Positions 15,037 to 21,193 of a stretch of 21,193 nucleotides of DNA are shown piece after piece (within the stretch, counting starts at the first letter, position 1; each line of letters starts with the position of its first letter). The DNA is taken from the NCBI GenBank assembly GCA_004555245.1, contig SFIS01000054.1, positions 1 to 21,193 of the forward strand. Reading direction: 5' to 3'. Origin of the DNA: Bacteroidales bacterium (GTDB lineage: Bacteria; Bacteroidota; Bacteroidia; Bacteroidales; Bacteroidaceae). The notes beneath the pieces are model-generated. The model was given only the letters and a program-made list of their open reading frames with translations. It was not told the DNA's origin and ran no database searches. The position numbers and the translations under genes were made by a program.

Positions 15037-18000
15037 CTATCCGAAATATCTTGCGTCGGGGTGTGAGATATACAGTCCCGCCACGCTTGCCTGTGGATAC
15101 ATCGCACCGTTCTCGGTCAGCGAGATGCCGACGGCGTCGAAGTCGAGTATGGGTTTCAGGCTGAATATCGCTTTCTGTTCCGGCAGCGAGGGGTAGCCTA
15201 TTGCGGGGCGTATGCCGCCCCATTTCTGTGTCGTGCCGTCAGTTTCGCTTGTGTATCCGTCAGCCAGTTCCTTTCCGAGAAAATCTGCCGTCGCTTCTGC
15301 GAGGCGGTCGCCTATTGTCTGCATGAGCAGGCATTCGTAGTCGTCTTTCGCCGCTTGTTTCAGCTGTTCCAGCTCTTCGACAAACGCCGGTGCCACTGTT
15401 GCCGCGAACGCCCCGACAAAGTCGTTTCCGAGTGGCGAGACAAAGTCGCACAGTGCCAGACACTGTTCTCTGCGGTGTCCGTTGGCGTCGCGTTCCGCCT
15501 GTCTTGGTGTGTGTATGACGGTCATGGGTGTCGTTATGCTGTCTTCCGTGCCTCGTGCCGGCAGGAATGTCTGCACGGCGAGCATGTCGTAGCGCGTGTC
15601 TGTTGCCATCCTCTCGATGCGCTGTTCCGCGTCGGCGCGCAGCATACGTCCCTCGTCGCTGTCTTCTTTCACTCTCCAAGCCCAGTAGAAATACATCCAG
15701 TCGATGTGTCCTGCGATGTCTTTCAGCGGTATGCGTCTCGTTCTGCTGCATCCCTCGAACGGCGGCAGTGCGGGAGAGTAGCCCTGCCAGTCGCAGGCGA
15801 ATCGCCTTTGCAGAGGCGAAGGCTCTCCGAGTGCGCTGCCTGTGGCGCGGTGTATCTTCATCCTCTGTTCTTTCCGCTGTTGCGCCATGCGTATTCTCTG
15901 CTGTCTCGAGCGGTTGGCGAGCAGTGTCTCTTCTCTTGTGGCGGGGTCGGCCAGCCGCATCGCCGTGACGGGGTTCTGCGACGCGTCGCGCATGTGGAAC
16001 ACCCCTCCGGCATACAGCGGCGCTATCTTCACCGCGGTGTGAATCTCCGATGTCGTGGCCCCGCCAACCATCAGCGGTATTGTCAGCCCCGCCTTCTGCA
16101 TCGCTTCCGCCACATGACACATCTCGTCGAGGCTCGGCGTGATAAGCCCTGACAGGCATACTATGTCAGCCTTGCTGCGCACGCACTCTTCCACTATTCT
16201 GTCTGCCGTCACCATCACCCCGAGGTCAATGATGCGGAAGCCGTTGCACGCCATCACCACCCCTACGATGTTCTTTCCGATGTCGTGTACGTCGCCCTTC
16301 ACCGTCGCTATTACCACGGTTCCCGCTTTCGCCGCATCGTCAGGCGTAGGGCCTTTCTCCGCCGTGCCGGCGTTGTCTCCAGGGGGCGGCATGACGATAT
16401 CCACCGCTTTCTTCATGGTGCGTGCGGTTTTCACCACCTGCGGCAGGAACATCTTTCCCTCGCCGAAGAGTTTTCCGACGCGGTTCATGCCCTCCATCAG
16501 CGGTCCGCCGATAATCTCGAGCGGTGTCATGCCTCGTCCGATGAGGATGTCGAGGTCTTTCTCTACAGAAGCCGCGCTGCCCTGCATCAGAGCCTTTACG
16601 AGGCGTGCCTCCGGCGTGTCGTCCTCTTCATGCTGTGCCGTGTCGTTGCCGGTGTTAGTCGCCGTGTGTTGTCCGGCGTTTCCCTTTTCCGCCGCTTTCT
16701 CCGCCTCTTTCCGCTTCGCCATGTCCGCAGCGATGGTTATGAGACGTTCCGTAGCGTCGTCGCCCTCGTTCAGTATCACCGCCCTTATCGCGTCGCGCAC
16801 GTTGTCCGGTATGCTGTCATATTCCACCGCCGTCATGGGGTTCATGATAGCCATTCCCATTCCCGCTTCCCTTGCGTGGTGCAGGAATACGGCGTGCATC
16901 GCCTCGCGTATCTCGTTGTTTCCGCGGAAAGCGAACGAGAGGTTCGACAGCCCTCCGCTGACCCTTGCCCCCGGCAGGTTCTGCCTTATCCATGCCGTGG
17001 CTTCGATGAAGTGGCGGGCGTAGTTGCGGTGTTCTTCCATGCCGGTCGCCACGGTCAGGATGTTCGGGTCGAAGATGATGTCAGAGGGCTGTATGCCCGC
17101 CTTCTCTGTCAGCAGGCTGTATGCCCGTTGGGCTATGTCGATGCGGCGGTTGTAGTCGGTGGCCTGCCCTTCTTCGTCGAAGAGCATCACGATTACCGCC
17201 GCTCCGAGGCGCTTCACCCGTAGTGCGTTGCTGATGAATGCCTCTTCGCCCTGTTTCAGCGATATGGAGTTGACGATACATTTCCCCTGGCAGCATTTCA
17301 GCCCTGCCTCTACGACGTCAAACACGCTGCTGTCTATCATCACTGGCACGCGGCACACCGAGGGGTCGGACATCAGCATGTTGAGGAAGGCGGTCATCTC
17401 CGCCTTCGTGTCGAGCAGTCCGTCGTCCATGTTCACGTCCACCACCATCGCCCCGTGTTCCACCTGTATGCGTGCGATGTCGAGAGCCTCGTCGTATTTC
17501 TTCTCGCTTATCAGGCGCAGGAATTTTCTCGACCCGGCCACGTTGCATCTCTCGCCCACGACGACGAAGTCGCCGCTGCCGTATCTGAAAGCCTCCAGCC
17601 CTGTCAGTGTCAGCGTCTCGGGTTCCGTCTTCTCCGCCAGCCTGTCTTTGTTGCCGTGGTATGTGCCTGAATGTTTGTCGCACAGAGCCCTCATCCGGCT
17701 TGTGTGCATGGGTGTTGTTCCGCAGCATCCGCCGATGATGTCTGCCAGCCCTTCTTCGACGAAGGGTGTCATCTGCCGCTCCATGTCTTCGGGCGTGTCG
17801 TCGTATTGCCCCATCTGGTTCGGCAGTCCGGCGTTGGGGTGGCACGAGATGTAGCATCTTCCTGCCGCCGCCTCCCGCATCCGCCTGAGATACGGCACCA
17901 TCGCTCCGGCACCCATGCCGCAGTTCAGTCCTACGGCAAGGGGTCTGGCGTACATCACCGTCTCTACGAACGCCTCTATTGTCTGTCCGGAGAGTATTCG

Positions 18001-18669
18001 TCCCGACGCGTCGGAGATTGTCATCGATATGATCAGCTCCGTGTCGCATCCGGCGGCGCGTTGCGTTGCGAGCTTCTCCTTTGTCCGCTCGTAGGCTGCG
18101 ATGGCGGCTTTCACGTTCAGCGTGTCGAACGATGTCTCTATCAGTATTCCGTCCACACCCTCCTCCATCAGCGCCGTCATCTGTTCGGCGTATGCGTTGC
18201 AAAGCTCGTCGAACGTGATGCTTCGTGCCGCCGGGTCGGTGACGTCGTCGCTCATCGACAGCATACGGCTTGTGGGTCCCACGTCGCCGAGTATGTAGTG
18301 CGTGCCGGCGGTCTCGGGGTGTGCCGTCTCGAAGCGTCTGACGGCATCGCGTGCTATGCGCACCGCGGCGCGGTTGATGTCGGCGACTTTCGCCTCGAGC
18401 ATGTATTCGTGTTGCGAGACGCGCTGTGCCGAGAAGGTGTCGGTGGTGATGATGTCCGCCCCCGCCTCGAGATAGGCGTAGTGTATGTCGCCCACGACAT
18501 CCGGGCGCGTGAGCACGAGGATGTCGTTGTTGCCTTTCATCTGTATGCCGCAGTCGGGGCAGACAGAGCCTCTGAAATCCGTTTCGCCCAGTCCCCGCTC
18601 CTGCACCATGGTGCCCATGGCGCCGTCGAGCAGCAGGCGCCGTCTCTGCAATGCTTCTGATATTCTCAT
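15037..18669 (-). CDS. metH: Cobalamin-dependent methionine synthase
   Basis: Transfers the methyl group of 5-methyl-THF to homocysteine through a bound cobalamin. The 1210-residue protein has every MetH module in order. Homocysteine domain about 1-335, with zinc ligands C250, C315 and C316. Pterin domain about 365-630, beginning VGERCNVAGSRKF at 371-383. Helical cap about 685-760. B12-binding domain about 784-905 with the cobalt ligand H795 in DVHDIG. SAM-dependent reactivation domain about 975-1210 with RPAIGY at 1154-1159 and a SHPDARYFG end. The pterin motif carries C375 and A378 where many MetHs have Thr. Alanine- and charge-rich linkers flank the cap. metF lies 46 bp upstream on the same strand. 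No cobalamin riboswitch was recognised. Confidence 0.98.
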   Translation of the reverse strand: MRISEALQRRRLLLDGAMGTMVQERGLGETDFRGSVCPDCGIQMKGNNDILVLTRPDVVGDIHYAYLEAGADIITTDTFSAQRVSQHEYMLEAKVADINRAAVRIARDAVRRFETAHPETAGTHYILGDVGPTSRMLSMSDDVTDPAARSITFDELCNAYAEQMTALMEEGVDGILIETSFDTLNVKAAIAAYERTKEKLATQRAAGCDTELIISMTISDASGRILSGQTIEAFVETVMYARPLAVGLNCGMGAGAMVPYLRRMREAAAGRCYISCHPNAGLPNQMGQYDDTPEDMERQMTPFVEEGLADIIGGCCGTTPMHTSRMRALCDKHSGTYHGNKDRLAEKTEPETLTLTGLEAFRYGSGDFVVVGERCNVAGSRKFLRLISEKKYDEALDIARIQVEHGAMVVDVNMDDGLLDTKAEMTAFLNMLMSDPSVCRVPVMIDSSVFDVVEAGLKCCQGKCIVNSISLKQGEEAFISNALRVKRLGAAVIVMLFDEEGQATDYNRRIDIAQRAYSLLTEKAGIQPSDIIFDPNILTVATGMEEHRNYARHFIEATAWIRQNLPGARVSGGLSNLSFAFRGNNEIREAMHAVFLHHAREAGMGMAIMNPMTAVEYDSIPDNVRDAIRAVILNEGDDATERLITIAADMAKRKEAEKAAEKGNAGQHTATNTGNDTAQHEEDDTPEARLVKALMQGSAASVEKDLDILIGRGMTPLEIIGGPLMEGMNRVGKLFGEGKMFLPQVVKTARTMKKAVDIVMPPPGDNAGTAEKGPTPDDAAKAGTVVIATVKGDVHDIGKNIVGVVMACNGFRIIDLGVMVTADRIVEECVRSKADIVCLSGLITPSLDEMCHVAEAMQKAGLTIPLMVGGATTSEIHTAVKIAPLYAGGVFHMRDASQNPVTAMRLADPATREETLLANRSRQQRIRMAQQRKEQRMKIHRATGSALGEPSPLQRRFACDWQGYSPALPPFEGCSRTRRIPLKDIAGHIDWMYFYWAWRVKEDSDEGRMLRADAEQRIERMATDTRYDMLAVQTFLPARGTEDSITTPMTVIHTPRQAERDANGHRREQCLALCDFVSPLGNDFVGAFAATVAPAFVEELEQLKQAAKDDYECLLMQTIGDRLAEATADFLGKELADGYTSETDGTTQKWGGIRPAIGYPSLPEQKAIFSLKPILDFDAVGISLTENGAMYPQASVAGLYISHPDARYFG

Positions 18670-18715
18670 AGATCTGTGTGTGCTGATTGTTCAGGTGGGT
18701 TCTGTAAACCGGCGT

Positions 18716-19681
18716 TTACAGATTGTTCATTATCTGCTCGATGGCAGTAGCGGCGTTCATCGTGTAGAAGTGGAGACAGGGCGCCTTCGCCTCGCGCAGT
18801 TCCTGACATTGTCTGATACACCATTCTATGCCCACCTTCTTCACGTCGTCGTTCGTCTCGCAGCGTTGCAGTTTGGAGACGAGGCGGTCGGGGAAGTCGA
18901 TGTGGAAGGTTCGCGGCAGCATCGTGCAGTGGTTGAGCGTGCCGATAGGCTTCAGTCCCGGCACGACGGGAATGTTGATGCCGGCTTTCTGACACCGTTC
19001 AACAAACGCGAAATATTTCCTGTTGTCGAAAAACATCTGCGTCACGATATATCCGGCGCCCATATCGACCTTCTTCTTCAGTGCGTCCATGTCCGCCTGC
19101 ATCGACATCGCCTCGTCGTGCTTCTCCGGATAGCCCGCCACACCGTACGAGAAGGCGTGCCCGCGCGACAGCATGTCGTGCGAATCGCCGAACAGGAGCC
19201 TGCCCGCATTGAACTCGTTGATCTGTCCGCAAAGCTCGGATGCATATCTCCATCCGCCCTCTTTCGGAATGAAGCGGTTGTCTGTCTTCGACTTGTCTCC
19301 GCGCAAGACAAGCAGGTCGTAGATGTCGAAGAAGGACAGGTCTATCAGCTCGTTCTCCGTCTCCTGGCGTGTGTTGCCCGAGCAGATGATGTGCGGCACT
19401 ACCGGCACGTTGTATCTCTGCTTTATGGCGCACGACACCGCCACCGTGCCGGGGCGCAGGCGGTCTTCGATGCGCACATACTGCCCGGGCGACACCTCGC
19501 GGTAGGTATAGTCAGAGCGATGGGTCGTCACCTCGATGAAAGCGGGGTTGAAAGGCAGCAGACGGTCGATAGTCTTGTATATCTGCTCGATGCTCTTGCC
19601 CTTCAACGGGGGCAGAACCTCGAAACTGAACAGGGTCGTGGGGGTGGTGCGTAGGATGTCGGATACGGATTGTCTCATCAT
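18716..19681 (-). CDS. metF: Methylenetetrahydrofolate reductase
   Basis: Reduces 5,10-methylene-THF to 5-methyl-THF, the methyl donor used by MetH, which is encoded immediately downstream. The 321-residue protein has the FAD-dependent MTHFR barrel. The active-site glutamate E21 is in FSFEVLPP. LRGD is at 126-129, VAGYPEKH at 181-188 and TQMFFD at 214-219, all typical of the family. The C-terminal HFYTMN motif is present. Translation may start at either of two adjacent ATGs. A TAATTTTG promoter box lies about 96 bp upstream, and the leader between holds two small hairpins. Placing both folate enzymes in one transcript matches their sequential reactions. Confidence 0.98.
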   Translation of the reverse strand: MMRQSVSDILRTTPTTLFSFEVLPPLKGKSIEQIYKTIDRLLPFNPAFIEVTTHRSDYTYREVSPGQYVRIEDRLRPGTVAVSCAIKQRYNVPVVPHIICSGNTRQETENELIDLSFFDIYDLLVLRGDKSKTDNRFIPKEGGWRYASELCGQINEFNAGRLLFGDSHDMLSRGHAFSYGVAGYPEKHDEAMSMQADMDALKKKVDMGAGYIVTQMFFDNRKYFAFVERCQKAGINIPVVPGLKPIGTLNHCTMLPRTFHIDFPDRLVSKLQRCETNDDVKKVGIEWCIRQCQELREAKAPCLHFYTMNAATAIEQIMNNL

Positions 19682-19695
19682 TTGACTTGGATAGG

Positions 19696-19736
19696 GCGAC
19701 GGGTGTCGCAGGGCGCCATACCTGAAAAACTATGGC
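19696..19736 (-). promoter_or_regulatory. Two small hairpins in the metF leader
   Basis: Within the predicted 5' leader are two perfect stems: GCCATA/TATGGC (10-base loop, arms at 19715-19720 and 19731-19736) and GCGAC/GTCGC (4-base loop, 19696-19709). A 9-bp direct repeat, acttggata, brackets them at 19685-19693 and 19743-19751. I could not match this to a known SAM, SAH or cobalamin riboswitch. A regulatory role is inference. Confidence 0.3.
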
Positions 19737-19776
19737 AAAACAACTTGGATAATCTTTGTAATCTATAAATTATGCG

Positions 19777-19784
19777 CAAAATTA
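19777..19784 (-). promoter_or_regulatory. Bacteroidetes -7 box for metF-metH
   Basis: The minus strand reads TAATTTTG, an exact TAnnTTTG match, in a very AT-rich gap. Transcription would start near 19770 with a leader of about 90 nt before metF. The -33 position falls near 19804-19808, the same place as for the opposing HIT-gene promoter. Confidence 0.6.
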
Positions 19785-19827
19785 CAAAAAATACTTCGAA
19801 TTATTCGTTTTCTTCAGAAATAATTTT

Positions 19828-19835
19828 TAGTTTTG
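19828..19835 (+). promoter_or_regulatory. Bacteroidetes -7 box for the HIT gene
   Basis: TAGTTTTG matches TAnnTTTG exactly. Transcription would start near 19842, giving a leader of about 39 nt to the ATG at 19881. A 20-bp spacer puts the -33 element at about 19804-19807 (TTCG, poor match to TTTG), overlapping that of the divergent metF promoter. Confidence 0.6.
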
Positions 19836-19880
19836 CAATGCAAATCATCAATACTAACCTGAAATAACAAACAAACCATC

Positions 19881-20306
19881 ATGTACAGCGATCCAAAATC
19901 ATGTCTCTACTGCACCAACAATGAGACGCTCCACAGCCTGATGATAGAGATCTGTCATCTTCGTGTCTCACGCCTTTTCCTCTTCAAGGAGCAGACCTAT
20001 CACGGCAGATGCCTCGTTGCCTACGACGAGCATGTCAACGACCTCAACGAGCTCTCCGACGAGCAGCGCAACGCCTTCATGGCTGACGTGGCGCAGGCGA
20101 CACGCGCCATGCAGAAGGCTTTCAACCCGGAGAAGATCAACTATGGTGCCTTCTCCGACACTCTCTCGCACCTGCATTTCCATCTTGTACCCAAGTATGT
20201 GGGCGGTCCGGACTATCCCGGCCTCTTCCGCATGAACCCCGGCGAGGTGTATAAGACCGACGACGAGTACGCCGCACTCATCGAGGATATAAAGCGGAAT
20301 CTCTGA
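19881..20306 (+). CDS. HIT-family nucleotide-binding protein
   Basis: A histidine-triad (HIT) protein of 141 residues, a normal length. The triad HLHFHLVPK gives H97, H99 and H101; by family knowledge H99 is the nucleophile that forms the nucleotidyl intermediate. An N-terminal CLYC (C8, C11) resembles the zinc-binding pair of HINT-type members. Such proteins hydrolyse nucleoside phosphoramidates or dinucleoside polyphosphates such as Ap4A; which one applies here is unknown. The gene is divergent from metF and stands alone, followed by the repeat-rich region. No ordinary terminator is visible after its stop. Confidence 0.93.
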   Translation: MYSDPKSCLYCTNNETLHSLMIEICHLRVSRLFLFKEQTYHGRCLVAYDEHVNDLNELSDEQRNAFMADVAQATRAMQKAFNPEKINYGAFSDTLSHLHFHLVPKYVGGPDYPGLFRMNPGEVYKTDDEYAALIEDIKRNL

Positions 20307-20349
20307 TATATATATAATAATGTATGGTCAAGTCTTGCAAGCAACTGAC

Positions 20350-20448
20350 GACCAGCTTAGAGGGCTGTACCAAGCGAAGCGAACGTAACTCGGGACATGG
20401 TCCCGGGTCCTGAAGATGCAGGACAACTGTATGGACGACAGCACCTTG
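20350..20448 (+). repeat. Structured repeat, copy 1 (diverged)
   Basis: A 99-nt copy on the plus strand. Hairpin 1: CAGCT-tagag-GGCTG (20353-20367). Core 20368-20388, three differences from the other copies. Hairpin 2: CGGGAC-atg-GTCCCG (20391-20405). An extra stem GTCCT/AGGAC (20407-20424) is seen only here. The hairpin 3 region ends at CACCTTG and matches 20 of 24 bases of copy 2, with a shortened CTGT/ACAG stem. Confidence 0.75.
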
Positions 20449-20617
20449 CCGCATCTTGTCTCGTGGCGAGATACTGCCATTACCGCCCTGCTGTCAGTGG
20501 ACAAAGGACAAGTCTCTATGCTGATTGTGAATCTTCACTTGCCAGTCTCTTGATGTTCAACATTTTGATTGCTTTCAAAACTTGACATGTATAACAAAAG
20601 ATTAGCATGTAATTAAA

Positions 20618-20717
20618 GACCAGCCTGTAAGGCTGTACTAAGCGAAGCGGTCGTAACCCAGGACACAGTCCTGGGGTTATATGATACTGGGAGAACTGTC
20701 TGAAAGACAGTACCTTG
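20618..20717 (+). repeat. Structured repeat, copy 2 (complete)
   Basis: A 100-nt copy on the plus strand. Hairpin 1: CAGCC-tgtaa-GGCTG (20621-20635). Core 20636-20656, containing AAGCGAAGCGGTCG. Hairpin 2: CCCAGGAC-aca-GTCCTGGG (20657-20675), 8 bp. A 19-nt linker. Hairpin 3: ACTGTCT-gaa-AGACAGT (20695-20711), then ACCTTG. Core and hairpin 3 are identical to copy 3 while hairpin 2 differs in sequence but stays paired. Confidence 0.85.
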
Positions 20718-20759
20718 AAAATAATCATCATAAGACAGTACTTTGATAATGATTGTTAT
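20704..20759. repeat. Two 28-bp tandem repeats between copies 2 and 3
   Basis: AAGACAGTACCTTGA.. starts at 20704 and AAGACAGTACTTTGA.. at 20732, exactly 28 bp apart. The two 28-bp units match at most positions, and a third AAGACA starts in phase at 20760. The unit contains the right arm of hairpin 3 plus an AT-rich ATAATNAT tail, as if the end of copy 2 had been duplicated. Confidence 0.65.
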
Positions 20760-20763
20760 AAGA

Positions 20764-20860
20764 CAAGGTACTGTCTTTCAGACAGTTACTATTCTTTGTA
20801 TTACCGAGGGCTTCGCCCTCGGTTACGACCGCTTCGCTTAGTATAGCCTTCCAGACTATC
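20764..20860 (-). repeat. Structured repeat, copy 3 (complete, inverted)
   Basis: A 97-nt copy on the minus strand facing copy 2. In its own orientation: hairpin 1 TAGTC-tggaa-GGCTA (20844-20858), core 20823-20843 identical to copy 2, hairpin 2 CCGAGGGC-gaa-GCCCTCGG (20804-20822), then hairpin 3 ACTGTCT-gaa-AGACAGT (20770-20786) and ACCTTG. Confidence 0.85.
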
Positions 20861-20862
20861 CC

Positions 20863-20905
20863 CCGTCACGTGACAGTTTACGACCGCTTCGCTTAGTATA
20901 GCCAT
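20863..20905 (-). repeat. Structured repeat, copy 4 (partial)
   Basis: A shortened copy on the minus strand, directly upstream of copy 3 in the same orientation. The 21-nt core (20878-20898) is identical to copies 2 and 3 and is preceded by GGCTA, but the left arm of hairpin 1 is not recognisable. The core is followed by a short CTGTC-acgt-GACGG stem (20863-20876) instead of the longer hairpins 2 and 3. Confidence 0.75.
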
Positions 20906-20929
20906 TACCTCTCTGTTGTCGTAAAAACC

Positions 20930-20981
20930 AAAGCGCAAAAGCGTTAAATATCCTCTGCTGTTATCTACGCTTTTGCGCTTT
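20930..20981. repeat. Perfect 15-bp inverted repeat
   Basis: AAAGCGCAAAAGCGT at 20930-20944 is the exact reverse complement of ACGCTTTTGCGCTTT at 20967-20981, with a 22-base AT-rich loop. The right arm is part of the first 23-bp direct repeat. No T tract follows on either strand, so a plain terminator is not obvious. Confidence 0.8.
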
Positions 20982-21066
20982 CAGCGCGACCATCACCTAC
21001 ATGAAATAACCCAGGGTGTCGCTACGCTTTACCCTGGGCTATGCGCTTTTGCGCTTTCAGCGCGAC
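20968..21066. repeat. Pair of 23-bp direct repeats rich in GCGC
   Basis: The 23-bp sequence beginning CGCTTTTGCGC and ending TTTCAGCGCGAC occurs without change at 20968-20990 and 21044-21066. Each contains the stem GCGCT-ttc-AGCGC. The repeats flank the hairpin at 21010-21038. Confidence 0.85.
21010..21038. repeat. 8-bp hairpin with a core-like loop
   Basis: CCCAGGGT at 21010-21017 pairs perfectly with ACCCTGGG at 21031-21038 around a 13-base loop. Read on the minus strand the loop is AAAGCGTAGCGAC, similar to the AAGCGAAGCGGTCG of the structured-repeat core. Confidence 0.75.
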
Positions 21067-21139
21067 AATTACAAACATGAACTTCAGAATTAGGATACCT
21101 TAATTCCGCAACACTATAATTTAACTTTATTTATAAGTT

Positions 21140-21164
21140 CCTGAGCAACAAAAAGTTGCCCAGG
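21140..21164. repeat. Imperfect hairpin near the window end
   Basis: CCTGAGCAAC pairs with GTTGCCCAGG around five A, with one mismatch, and is followed on the plus strand by ATTTTG. It could be a weak terminator or one more member of the palindromic repeats. The context is cut by the window edge. Confidence 0.45.
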
Positions 21165-21193
21165 ATTTTGCCATGTCAGAATTTTCACTTATC

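Larger units (their letters stand above)
20307..21193. other. 887-bp gene-free, repeat-rich region
   Basis: No supported gene lies here. It holds four copies of a structured repeat, a 28-bp tandem repeat, two 23-bp GCGC-rich direct repeats, several strong hairpins and, after about 21067, AT-rich sequence. The short open frames in it run through the repeats, differ from the protein style of the neighbours and have no recognisable motif. The 20449-20617 stretch between the first two copies is unique sequence with one small TCTCG/CGAGA stem. The region runs to the window edge, so its far boundary is unknown. Confidence 0.75.

Noticed and set aside
18485..19654. Plus-strand open frame of 389 codons opposite metF
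   Set aside because: Antisense to an intact metF, with low-complexity content and no recognisable motif.
19682..19770. Cobalamin riboswitch upstream of metF-metH
   Set aside because: The leader is too short and I see no B12-box-like sequence.
20397..20731. Two short open frames (62 and 71 codons) in the repeat region
   Set aside because: They run through the hairpin repeats and have no domain, promoter or similarity to neighbours that I can see.
20350..20905. CRISPR array
   Set aside because: Copies are irregularly spaced and on both strands, the conserved part includes hairpins and spacers are not of constant length; no cas genes are present.

Overview
The window looks like chromosomal DNA of a Bacteroidales bacterium, most likely Prevotellaceae. 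The evidence is the protein types (a DUF711 + ACT-domain pair, a pepC-dxs-trkA-trkH run, a Bacteroidales-type MetH), the lack of clear Shine-Dalgarno sequences, and four Bacteroidetes-type -7 promoter boxes (TAnnTTTG) placed sensibly in front of genes. GC is high in genes and drops sharply in the intergenic regions. No phage, IS, tRNA, rRNA or CRISPR was seen. Fourteen protein genes are supported, eleven of them on the minus strand.

Layout. 137-1822 (-): ACT-domain protein followed by its DUF711/UPF0210 partner. 1897-1960: strong intrinsic terminator of recA. 1975-3006 (-): recA. 3156-3830 (-): uncharacterised Bacteroidales protein whose promoter fixes its start. 3985-6107 (-): asd (aspartate-semialdehyde dehydrogenase) followed 11 bp later by an orphan PTS EIIC-like membrane protein. 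6200-12445 (-): pepC (exported cysteine peptidase), dxs (isoprenoid precursor synthesis), trkA and trkH (K+ uptake), closely packed and probably one operon. 12758-14906 (+): an ABC exporter pair (ATPase and ABC-2 permease), ending at a bidirectional terminator shared with the convergent metH. 15037-19681 (-): metF then metH, which together make methyl-THF and transfer its methyl group to homocysteine; asd supplies the homoserine branch upstream of the same pathway. 19881-20306 (+): a HIT-family nucleotide hydrolase, divergent from metF.

The part not explained by genes is 20307-21193. It holds four copies (two on each strand) of a structured repeat of about 100 nt. A 21-nt core is identical in three copies, and it is flanked by hairpins whose stems change sequence while staying paired. 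Two copies face each other around a 28-bp tandem repeat. Next to them is a second family of GCGC-rich 23-bp direct repeats with long perfect inverted repeats. This is the best candidate for something undescribed: a REP/REPIN-like mobile palindromic element or a structured non-coding RNA family. Its distribution and transcription cannot be judged from this window alone.
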